Source: Panax quinquefolius (lineage: Eukaryota > Streptophyta > Magnoliopsida > Apiales > Araliaceae). From it: a stretch of DNA of 64,000 nucleotides. How positions within the stretch are numbered: the first letter of the stretch is position 1; every line of letters begins with the position of its first letter. The translations under genes and the position numbers were made by a program. The notes under the pieces are model-generated. The model saw only the letters and a program-made list of their open reading frames with translations, had not been told where the DNA came from and did not search any database. Below, piece after piece: positions 48,938 through 59,721 of this stretch. The DNA lies in assembly GCA_020205615.1 (NCBI GenBank), contig CM035152.1, positions 149,286,166-149,350,165 of the forward strand, read 5' to 3'.

Positions 48938-49031
48938 TATTATTTCTTATTTCCTAAGCAGGTTGGCATCGGTATAAGCCAGATTCATGCTCATGGTCAG
49001 TAGGAGTTGAAGGATTATTAACAACACGCTG

Positions 49032-50911
49032 GTATGCACATGCTATACCGTTTGTATCATGGTTCAATATCATAGTTCAAAGACGCGGTAGCAACTTATG
49101 TTTTAGAAGGTCATTTTTTGACTCGGTATCGGTTTTGGGTGATCCACACCGTTAGCTAGTTAGGAATTTAAAAAAAAAAGTAAAAAAATTATGAAAAAAT
49201 TCTAAATAATAAAAACAACAAGATGAATCAATTTAGTTCACAAAAAATACTATCTAGTGCATGTAACATTGCCCAAATGATAAAATAAACATCTCGCAGA
49301 TATGTTTAATTAATTTTACATTTGAATAAAGTTGATGTTGATGTTGACTTAGTTCAAATGGCTGAGCACACATGCTCTGTAGAATTTAAGAACACTTAAC
49401 TTAACCAAGTAAATTTTAAGTTCAATTTTTTCAAGTTGTACTTAACTAGGTACTTTATAGGTACAATTTAATTATAATTTAAATACAATTCTTTACTAAG
49501 TATATTTTAAGGGCAATTTTTTCAAGTTATACCTAACTAGGTACTATATAGGTACCATTTAATTATAATTTAGTTTAACTAATTATATATGAAGTACATT
49601 TTTTATATATTTTTTTAGTTATACTTAAATAGGTGTTATATAAGTATATTTTAAGTACAATTTAACTTAATTAAGTACATTGAAGTACAATATTGTTTTT
49701 TACTTTTTCTAAGTTATACTTTGCTAGGTATTAATTTCAGTACAATTTATAGAGAAAGGTTTGTTCTCTTTTGTCATGTCCCTTTTATTGCTTTCAATAT
49801 ATTCGTTTTTTTTTGTGTTAAGCTGTGATTTCTCCTTTAGTCTGAAACTGCTATGTTACGCCGAGTTGTCAAAATTTTGCCAAAACTTACCCTTTACTTG
49901 AATATTTTCTAATTTTGCAATTCGTGTCAAGGTGGTTGTTTGGTCCTGACCAATACACAAATATTTTGACGTAACATCCGATACTTTGAACCATGGTCTG
50001 TATTGCACCTTTGGAGACTTCTATGTTGTGCGCAATATTGCGCATGATGCTTTGTTACTACTTCAAAATTTATTACACGAGTTTTGACCTTTTTTAAGGC
50101 ATTGTCATTTTATTGAAAAAATAAAATTACAAAAGTGTATTGGAATATATGACCAACATTTTATATAGCATGACCTGAAACCATTGATATTAGTAGTCAA
50201 AAGACTCTCTCCATGCAGGCTTACATGTCATTATTACATTGGTTGCTACATTTATTATATATGATCACCTTATGTTGAACAATCAATGTGATCATGACTC
50301 ATGTATTTAGGAAAAAAAATTAGGGATCTCATTTGAGACTTCTAGTATTACTCCATATTTATTAATTAGTATGGTTCCAATCCAACAAATGTTTGAATTA
50401 TGTGGCCTCTACTATTTATGTAATTATTGGGCTTATATATTGTATTAATTTAAGGGTGCTTTACATAAGTATACAACAAATAGAAAGTAATTATCAAGAA
50501 AAGTGCATCAACTAAATAATTACAAAAAGAGTGTAATTAGGATCCATATTACAAAAAACTAGTACAATTCACATTAATAAGGAAACCTTAAATCAAGGAC
50601 AAATAACTGCCAAAATTAATAATTCAAATTCAAATATTTGGATCTAACAAAAAAAATTCAAATTTAAAAATAATAATTAAAATTCAAATATTCAAAGTTT
50701 GGCAACGTCATCTTCCTCCTCCTCCTTCACATCATCTTCCTTCTCCCCTTCGCCGTCGCTTTCAACACTACGGACGCCTTACCACAATAATTTACGACGT
50801 GAAGGTTGATTTAGTCAGTAAATTAAAAAGAAAAAGATAAATTTTAGTGCGGTTGGTATCCAAATATTTATACAAAAGTAACCATTTTAGTTTTTGTGAG
50901 AATCAAGAGAA
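49032..50911. other. Spacer with a ~100-bp tandem repeat at 49398-49745
   Basis: No gene seen beyond the last P5CS exon remnant. At 49398-49745 about four diverged units of roughly 100 bp repeat phrases such as TTCAAGTTRTACYTAACTAGG and ATTTAATTATAATTTA. The rest is AT-rich. A CT-rich stretch at 50711-50765 has no coding pattern. Confidence 0.6.
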
Positions 50912-51854
50912 ATTTCGTGAGAATTTCAGATTTTATAAATAAAGATTTTAATTTCTCAAAATTTTTTTTAATATTATGGTGTGGATTTGATATAATGTTA
51001 TAGTTGTGGGTAGTATTTATAAATTTTGAAAGTACGTAAGTTATTATATTATATTCGATTCATTGGAAATATTCTTCAGGCGGAGAATATTAAAGACGAT
51101 AAGACAATCATTGGTGGACCCATTAATAGAATTATTCATCGGATCGAGAAAACGACAAAAATATTTTATTGAAAATAACGGCGGAAGTTTTACCGTGTTG
51201 ATCTCATTGAACTACTTCGGTAGTAAAAGTACGAATCATGTGGTTGCATAATAGCACACGGTATTGATTATTAATGCTTATATGATAAGTCACTCAGTTT
51301 TGTTTTATTAGTATTATTAATGGGCTTAAATATGAATTACTACCCTAAACTATGGACCATATTCCACTTTGGTGATCCACCTTTCAATTTTGTCAATTAG
51401 ATTATTGAACTATTAATTTTTTCCAGCCCGTTCGATTAGATTGCCTGCTTACGTCCGAAATTCCGACGCAAGCACTTTAGGTAGGCTGATGTGTATCTAA
51501 AAAAAGAATATTTTAATATTTAATTACACAATTATTATATATAAAAGGGCAAATTTGTCAAACCACTTTATATTATACAATAATACTAAAAAAACTCAAA
51601 TCCTATAATCAACCAAAAATCCTTCCTAATTTCTATACTTCCTAATATTTAATCAAGATCTGCAACCAAAAATCCTTCCTAATTTCCATACTTCCTAATA
51701 TTTAATCATGATCTGCAACCAAAAATCCTTCCTAATATTTAATCAAGATCTGCAACCAAAAATCTCGATCTTCCTAACAAGTCGACGGATTGCAGCAACT
51801 TAAGGGCGGAAATAGAGGCAGGAACTGAGCTGGAGAACGAGTTGAATCGGAGAG

Positions 51855-52110
51855 TCAAAGGTTGGAGATTGGGGAGGGAGGAGAGAGAAAGAGGGATTGG
51901 GTCGAAGAAGTTATTTTCGGAGAGGTCAAGGTGGGTGAGTTGAGTGAGTTGGGAAATGAGTGGGGAGAGAGTCCTAAGTAACCCGCTGGGTCAAGAGTGA
52001 GTTGGGTAACTCGAGAGTCGGTGCAGGTAAGGCCACTGGTGTAATGGTTGATGTGACGGGTTGAGCATGAATCGGAACTGAAGATCCAAGAGACTAAGTA
52101 GGAGTAAGAT
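51855..52110 (-). pseudogene. Captured LRR-protein fragment (downstream part)
   Basis: Minus-strand reading gives YSYLVSWIFSSDSCSTRHIN, then GLTCTDSRVTQLTLDPAGYL, the junction of the N-terminal cap and first repeat of plant LRR receptor-like proteins. The frame then shifts. Its upstream part (minus strand, 55060-54900: an LTFPSDIAVL-like stretch) lies on the other side of LTR C. Both parts are inside the MULE-like element. Confidence 0.75.
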
Positions 52111-52117
52111 GGACGGT

Positions 52118-54897
52118 TGTGAGACCCCAATTTTTATGAATAAAGATGATTTTTCTATAATTATTATTTTTGAATATTACGGAATGAATTTAATATAATG
52201 TTATAGTTGTGGGTAATAATTATAAATTTTGCAAGTACGTAAGTTGTTATATAATATTCGATTGGTGGGGAATATTCGTTTTAAATGCGAAATATTAACG
52301 ACTCAAGACAATCATCGTTAAGTGGACCCCATAATGTAATTATCATTTCGGATCGAGAAAACGACAAAAATATTTTTATGAAAATAACGGCGGAAGTTTT
52401 ACCAGATTATCATTGTTGAACTACTCAGTAGAAAAAAAGTATAATGTCTGGCGTGATCGCGTACAAGTAGACACCGGTATTGATTATTAACGCCACGTGA
52501 AGTTTCACCGATTTTGTTCAATTATCGCTTATAGTAATTGTTGCATAATATCTCGCGTTATTTGATTCAATTATTGTCGATATTTTATATATTTTTAAAT
52601 CAATAATTGAAATAACAGAGTTATTAATATTATAAATTACAATATTAATGATGCCTGAAGTTACATTAAGGAGGTTTGGTCGGCCACCTAATATGCTGCC
52701 AATAGTGAGAAATCCTTATTGGAACGCCCCCTCTTTCCTTAAGGAGCAATTTGGTACGATTAATATCATAATTATAATAATGATGATAAATGTTGTTAAA
52801 AATATTGAGATTTTTTATGATGTAGTTGTTATAAATTTTGCTTATTATTTGGATTTCCATTTGCCCATTTTTAAATAATCGGTAGAAAGTTATTCAGTAT
52901 ATTTATAATGGGACCACTTGCAATTATGAGATGTTGGGGGGAGGGGGACACGTGGGGCCCACGTTGGAAGAAAAAAATGAGTGGGGAAGGAATCTTGAGA
53001 ATTGTTACGGAAGTGGTTTGTTTTTCAACTAAACATGTGATTATATATATATATATATTTATATTTTATTTTGTTTTATTATATAATTATAAATATAATA
53101 TATTATATTTTATTTAAAATATTTTCTTTAAGTATGAATAGATCGATTAAAAGTAAATCAATCCTAACCGATTCATGGATTAATTCTTATGCATTCTATT
53201 TTTTATAAATAAAAGTTCTCATTCCTTCATTATTTTCTTACTTAATTCAATTGAACTCTACAGAGTAAACTATGTAGAGAGACTATAGAGATAGAAGAAA
53301 AGTTTTCTCGCTACTTCACTACTCTTATATCAAGTATTATTTTACAGTAAGGGATATTTTTTTTTGTATTCATGAAGAGAACTTCGTTATTCCATTCCTT
53401 ATTATTCATTGGAATAACCTTGTATCGCTGAATACCCTATATCTTGGTGACATTCTTCTATTATTACTGTCTTTATTATTAGTTGGAACATCCATGCATG
53501 CTTTACACCAACCCTGGTTTCGTCTTTATTATTATGTCTTTATTATTCCGTTGGAACATCCTGTTTGTCTTTTTACGGGACTGGTTCGGGTTCCGTCTTT
53601 ATTATTCTCGTCTTTATTATTCGGTTGAAATATCCTCATCATGTGTGTTTTACAAGGAGGACGGTTCCGCTTCTTTATTATTTTGTATTTATTATTCTCA
53701 TTGGAATAACTCGCTTATGCATCTGCAATCGTATGCACGTGGTGATTTCGTTGTTATTCCATTCTTTATTATTCATTTGAACATCCCGTCGATTGTGATT
53801 TTCACCGACCTGGTTCCGTTATTATTATTCTCATTGGAATAACTCGCATCATGCCAATCACCGCATGCATGGTGATTTGTTGTTATTTCATTCCTTATTA
53901 TTCTCGGTTGGTTAAAATTTTGACTTATACTCCATGAAATTAGTGGAATATCCTCGATATTTGCGCTTCATCCAAGATCTTTTCATGGAAATATTCTTCC
54001 GAAAGCATTCTTGAATTTTACTTTACAAAAAAGTATCGTGTTGACAATTTGGACGTTATTAGTTCTGAATAACTTAATTCTTGAACTTGTTTTATCAATT
54101 CTTATATCATTGTCATCATCCTCATGTTTATATTTTTAAAGTCATCTACATGGCTGTAGAGCATGGATGGACTTGGTATGATTATGATTTGGGATTATTA
54201 ATGTAATCACGACCGTAATGTTACAAATGATGTGGTAAAAGTCCTCATTGGCCCGTAGTGTATTGATGGGACAGTTGTTGGCATGATCATGACCATTGAT
54301 GAATACACAAATATCCTTGCCCAGAGTGCATGGAATTTATGGTCGTGACACTAATGAATATCCTCGTAGAAAAAGGGGATGATGTGGATTATTTATAAAA
54401 GTCGAGTCTCGATGATAAAAGTGATGAAAAACCTTTTAAATCATAAAAGATAGTAGATTTTATTCTCTACTTGACTCTTTTAATGGATCAGATGTCCATT
54501 TGCATTAAACTTGATGTCTATTGTATTTTATCGGTTTAACATTGTTGGAGACTAATGATAATTTATTCGCATTATCTTAGTCATAATATTTCTTCTTTGG
54601 GCTAGTTGAGCTCACCCTTTCTTTCACCGTTCTCTTCGTGAAATGAGAACGTAGTTGGGATGAGTCTGGGAGCGGAGTGATGGTCCGGATGATAGTATTG
54701 CTAGTAGTCCTCACTATTCATTAAATAGTGTGACAATAAATGTAATGAGGACTTATTCGAGAGTGGATATTATCAGAAGACAATATTTGTATTTAAACTC
54801 ATGATTTCTCTTGTTGTATAATTAAGATTGTATTTTATTCTGTACTATGTATTTTGGCGACTCTGAATAGGTGATGTATACCTATTTTGGGCGTCCA
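52118..54897 (+). repeat. Solo LTR C (2780 bp), related to element B LTRs
   Basis: Starts TGTGAGACCCCAATTTTTATG and ends TTTTGGGCGTCCA, with the same order of landmarks as B: AACGACAAAAATATTTT, GGCGGAAGTTTTACC, TATA-like box at 53204, GGAATA units (about 53384-53850), GTAGTGC hairpins (from 54143) and the nested hairpin (54706-54753). It also has a ~110-bp block (52648-52755) absent from B but shared with LTR D. Flanks ACGGT / ATGAT match at 3 of 5 positions only. No second LTR or interior, so it is a solo LTR. Confidence 0.82.
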
Positions 54898-55140
54898 ATG
54901 ATAGTGGGTTTAATGGATGCTTTGAACTTTGAAGGCTTAGAGGACTGCTATGTCGGAGGGGAAAGTGAGGGAGGAGGTGGCGGTGAAGGTGGGTTTGAGA
55001 GAAACCGGAAATGAATTGATAGGTTTTTCTTTGGGTTAGCTTGGGGTTCTCGGGCTACTGAGGGTGGGACGGTGAAGTGAAGGAGCAACACAATGAAGCG
55101 GTGCCATAGGAAAGTGGTTCACTGACAGCGCTTTGAGATC
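54898..55140 (-). pseudogene. Captured LRR-protein fragment (N-terminal part)
   Basis: The minus strand encodes a Thr/Pro-rich stretch then SSLTFPSDIAVL, a stop, and AFKVQSIH, matching the usual D-I-A-A-L-K-A-F-K start of the LRR N-terminal domain with mutations. It continues across LTR C into 52110-51855. Confidence 0.6.
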
Positions 55141-58031
55141 ATAAAAGAAAAAAAAGGGTGAACTAGGTTTTGATTTGAGGGATAAGACAATGTTTTTCTT
55201 TTTAATGTTTGTTTTATTTTAATTTCAAATGTTAAATTATGTTTTGACCATTTTGCCCCACATTTATTCTGATTTGTTTATTTAATGATTAAAAAATTTT
55301 TTTTTTTGCCACATCGACTTCTTAAAGGCCCATTAATTAGCACGCCGCCAAAATTACGACGTGGCATGTTCAATTGGTCCAATTGAAAAATTGATAGTTT
55401 AATCATCTAATTGACAAAATTGAAAGTTGGATCACCGAAGTGGAATATGACCTATAGTTTAGGGTATTAATTCATATTTAAGCCTTATTAATGTAATAAA
55501 ATAGAAAAGCTTTTTATATAAAACAGAATACTTTATTAAAGTTATTCTATAAATATAATATATTATATTCTATTATGTATAGTGTTTTGCATAGTAAAAT
55601 CTTTTTATATAAAACAGAATACTCTATTAAAGTTATTCTATAAATAAAATATATTATATTTTATTATGCATAGTGTTTGCATAGTGCCTGCATAGTGTTT
55701 GCATAGTAAAAATCTTTTTATATAAAATAGAATATATTATATTTTATTTAAAAGATTTTGCTTTAAATATGGACCGTCCGATTAAAGTAAATCAATCTAA
55801 ACCGTTCATGGGTTGGTTACTATTCATTCCATTCTTCTATAAATAGAAGTTCATTCCTTCATTATTTCTTACGAATTCACTGAAACTCTAGAGAGAAAAA
55901 CTATAAAGAGAAAGAAGAAAAGTATTCTGCTACTTCACCACTTCTATATCCATTTTCTTTTACGGTAAGGGATATTATTTGTTGTACCTGTAAGGGATAT
56001 TATTCTTTTGTATTCATGAAGAGAACTTCTGTTATTCCATTCCTTATTATTCTGTTGGAATAACCTGTATACGCGGGCTACCCTATACTTGGTGACATTC
56101 TTCTATTAATACATCTTTATTATTACATTTGGAATATCACATGCGTGTGTTTTTACAAGGACCTGGTTCCGCTTTTTATTATTCCATTGGAATATCACAT
56201 CAGGCTTTTCTTGGGACCGGTAAAATCTTTATTATTCTCGTTAGAATATCCTGCTCATGCTTTTACGCCGGACTGGTTCCGTCTTTATTATTACGTTGGA
56301 ATATCCCGCATGCATGCGCTTCTTACGGACGGGTTCCGTTATTTATTATTACGTTGGAATAACTTTGTCTCTGCTGGGCACCGCATGCATGGTGATTTAT
56401 GTTGTTATTCCATTCTTTATTATTACATTAGAATATCCGCTTGCGGCGTATTACGCTTTGACACGGATTCTCGTTATTTATTATTCATTGGAATAACTCG
56501 CCTATACATCAAGTACCGCAAACATGGTGGTTTCTTTTGTTATTCCATTCTTTATTATACTCCGTTGGTTAAAGTTTTGACTTCTATATTCCTTGAAATT
56601 AGTGGAATATCCTGGATATTTGCGTTTCATCCAATATCTTTTCGTGGAAATATTCTTCTGAGCATTCTTGAACTTTACTCTACAAAGCAGTATCATGTTG
56701 ACAATTTGGACATTATTGGTTCTTGGATAAATTAATTCTTGAACTTGTTTTATTGAATTATTATGTCATTGTCATCATCCTCATGTTTATATTATGTTGA
56801 AAGTCATCTGTGGCCTGTAGTGCATAGATGGACTTGGTATGATTATGACGAGGATTATTCGGTATAATCGTGACCGTAATATTACAAATGATGTGGAAAA
56901 AGTCCTCGTTGGCCGTAGTTCATTGATGGACAGTTTTTGGTATGATTATGGCTATGAATCCTCTTCAGCCAAGGGAGCAAAGATGAATTATTTTATGGCA
57001 TGATCAGGACCGTTGATGAAAACACAATTATCTTTGGCCCGTAGTGCATGGATAATTTGTGGTCGTGATACTAAATAATATCCTTGGCCTGTAGTGCAGG
57101 GATGAATTGATGATGTGGATTATATATTGTCGAGTCCCAATGATAAAAATGATGAAAAACTTTTTAAATCATAAAAGATAGTAGATTTTATTCTCTACTT
57201 GACTCTTTTAATGGATTGCTTGTTCATTGCAGTTAAACTTGATGTCTATTATATTTTATCAGTTTAACATTGTTGAAGGCTAATGATAATTTATTCTGCA
57301 TTATCTTAGTCATAATATTTCTTACTGGGCTAGTTGAGCTCACCCTTTCTTTCACTGTTCTCTTCAGGAAATGAGAACGTAGCCGGGACTAGTCGGGAAA
57401 TGGAGTGACGATCCGAGATGGTGTTTTAGTAGTCCTCACTATTCTATAAAATAGTGTGATAATAAATGTAATGAGGACTTATTCTAAGAGTGGATATTGT
57501 CTAAATGACAATATTTGTATTAAAACTCACAGCATGTATTTTGTCGTATTTTACACGATTGTTGTATAATTAAGTTATATTTAAATTTAGTACCATATAT
57601 TTGGCGACTCAAGATGGGTGATGTATACCTATTTTGGGGGCGTCACAGTTGGTATCAAAGCTTAGGGATATGATCCCTGGCTAAGATATGAGATAAGAAC
57701 CAGGAGGGGAGAGACGGAGAATTCTTTCACTGTTCTCTTCAGGAAATGAGAACGTAGCTGGGACGAGTCGGGGAATGGAGTGATGTTCTGGATGATAGTA
57801 TTAGCTAGTAGTCCTCACTATTATGTTAAATAGTGTGACAATAAATATAATGAGGACTTATTTCGAGAGATGATATTATACTGAAGACAATATTTGTATT
57901 TAAACTCACAAAGATATGTTTTGTCGTATTTTACACATTCTTTGTATTAATAGTTTGTATTTGAATTTTGTACCATGTATTTGGCGACTCAAGATGGGTG
58001 ATGTATACCTATTTTGGGGCGTCACAATTTC

Positions 58032-58450
58032 GATCTTGATTGGTAACCAAAACTTTCAAAGGTAACAATTTTAGTTTTGTTGGTTACATTTGTATAAAGG
58101 TTTGGCTACCAATCAAGATTTATAAAAAAAAAATCTATAATAGATTTTTTATAATTAATTAGTAACCCAATAAAACCTGAATTGGTTACCTTTTTGTATT
58201 AAGGTTTGGCTACCAACTGCATTATAAAAAAAATCTAAAATATATTTTTTTTAATTAATTGGTAACCCAATAAAATCGAATTGGTTATATTTGTATAAAT
58301 TGTTAGCTACCAACTGCATTTTATTAAATAAAAAAAATCTATAATAGATTTTTAAAATAAATTAGAAACCTAATAACACTTGAATTGGTTACCTTGATAT
58401 AAATGTTTGGCTACCAATCTGTCTTATAAAAATTCAAGAATCGTATCTTT
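58032..58450. repeat. ~100-bp tandem repeat (four units)
   Basis: The phrases GGTTACMTTTGTATAAA, GGYTACCAAYTG and TTAATTRGTAACCCAATAAAA recur with starts near 58080, 58192, 58281 and 58385. Element B inserted next to this array, and matching sequence (GTTGGTATCCAAATATTTATACAAAAG) lies on the left flank before 50911. Confidence 0.75.
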
Positions 58451-58468
58451 ATGAAATTGTGAGTGATG

Positions 58469-58523
58469 GGTGGCTCAACCACCAAAGCATGGGATGGGAT
58501 GGGACATGGGTGGCTCAACCACC
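58469..58523. repeat. Duplicated GGTGGCTCAACCACC palindrome
   Basis: Two copies of the interrupted palindrome GGTGG-CTCAA-CCACC at 58469-58483 and 58509-58523, spaced by 40 bp with a GGGAT repeat between them. No function evident. Confidence 0.7.
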
Positions 58524-59721
58524 ACCAAAGATCATGAGTGAGCAGTGGTCGCAAGAAGACTTACGCATCTGCGTCTGCGACGAGGTGAAATAGAAAAAAA
58601 CAGGAACCATGTGTATGCGCACAGAATTCTTATGCTTTTCAAATTTCAATCAAATTATTATTATTATCTATAATATAAGTCTCTTTAATTTTACATTCTA
58701 CCAAATTTTCTTTACTCTCTAGATCTTAAACTTTTAGTTTCTCTCTCCTATTTAGGTATCTCAGGTTGATCGGTCGGTGAATCATCGGCGTTTAGATCGG
58801 TAGGTCGGTGAAGAAGAAGTTACAATCATATAATACATGTACAAATACTATTTATTTACGTAGAATAGAGAAATTGTGAGCGAAGAATTATGCAAAACAC
58901 ACCGCGACGTATGTGAGAGAAGTTTCTTTGCGATCATCTTCATCTTGTCATGCAGCGAAAGTCGCTCTTTGTCATAAATATTTTATGACACTTAATTTAA
59001 TAAACAATATTAATCCCCTAAATTAAGGACTTCTAATTGAATTATAATTTCCTAAATTAAGGAATCCTAATTACACTAGAATATGTAAATAAATATGAAA
59101 GTGTATTAGTTATGTAAATATTATATAAAGTGCACTATTGATGTAATTATTTTTAAAATGTAATAGAATATGTAATTGATCCTTAATTTAATCAAGTTAT
59201 TTATGGGCTTGGTAATTAATTATGTGGCCTATAAATAATAGGAACAATTACGTTTTATAGTACATTTAAAAACATAATTACAATAAAAGTGCACTCATTA
59301 AATATTTACACAATTAATATCTTAATTTTTTTTTCATTATTAGTACATATTTATACTTCCTTTTATTATGGGATGTGTTTTAATTTCCTGATGACATGGC
59401 AATTCAGTTTTTTTTAAAAAAAAAAAATTGATTTTGCATTTTTTTGGGGATTGCGTTCATTTTAAATTTTGTTCGGTCCGTATGTAGTATCTTTTCTTTT
59501 GGAAACCCTTATTTGGTGTTTTGTTCACTTTCTAAACAAACCCTTATTCATCTTCTTCTCTATGTTCTTGTCGATTTTTCGGGTAAATTTTTGTTGTCCG
59601 CGTTTGATTTTTATTTCGTGTTTGTCGTATTTTGCTTCAGATCGTGTTATTCTCAGTTTTTTTAGGTTTGTTCCTGTTTATTGGTACTACATTTTCTGAT
59701 TTCTTTCTCTCTTTTTTCGTG
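58524..59721. other. Spacer upstream of the DUF1985 pseudogene
   Basis: AT-rich with a CT-rich stretch (about 59500-59720) that probably belonged to the 5' leader of the DUF1985 gene. Small open frames here overlap this leader and show no domain. Confidence 0.5.

Larger units (their letters stand above)
33241..49031 (+). pseudogene. P5CS: P5CS pseudogene (delta-1-pyrroline-5-carboxylate synthase), 3' half only
   Basis: P5CS makes the proline precursor from glutamate. Exon remnants: 33241-33393, 33552-33716, 33827-33909, 34536-34622, 34769-34855, 34949-35039, 35141-35244, 35503-35656, 35741-35806, 36057-36123 and, beyond a 12.7-kb insertion, 48962-49031. Recognisable blocks: [89 protein letters not shown], the catalytic-cysteine stretch DYPAACNAM, and [20 protein letters not shown]. 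The whole glutamate-kinase half, two internal exon segments and the 3' end are missing. The donor after 33393 is GG, the acceptor before 34949 is lost, and a one-base loss in the last exon (about 48998) shifts the frame. It is therefore a pseudogene of the glutamyl-phosphate reductase half. Confidence 0.9.
51323..55484. mobile_element. MULE-like element with ~100-bp inverted ends, carrying an LRR-gene fragment
   Basis: Left end GGCTTAAATATGAATTACTA and the complement of the right end GGCTTAAATATGAATTAATA pair for about 100 bp with few differences. The perfect 9-bp duplication TTATTAATG (51314-51322 and 55485-55493) is the Mutator signature. No transposase inside. The interior is a minus-strand fragment of an LRR protein gene, split by the solo LTR C. 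Without C the element is about 1.4 kb. Confidence 0.92.
50917..58026 (+). mobile_element. Second element B copy, rearranged, with a nested MULE
   Basis: Flanked by ATTTC (50912-50916 and 58027-58031). The 5' LTR runs 50917-51322 and resumes at 55494-57647 after a nested MULE-like insertion; TATA box at 55838. Then come the primer site (57650) and about 75 bp of interior. The sequence next jumps at a shared TTCTTTCACTG-like point into the last ~300 bp of the 3' LTR (57725-58026). Almost the whole interior and most of the 3' LTR were lost in one deletion. The first T of the LTR also appears lost. Confidence 0.88.
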
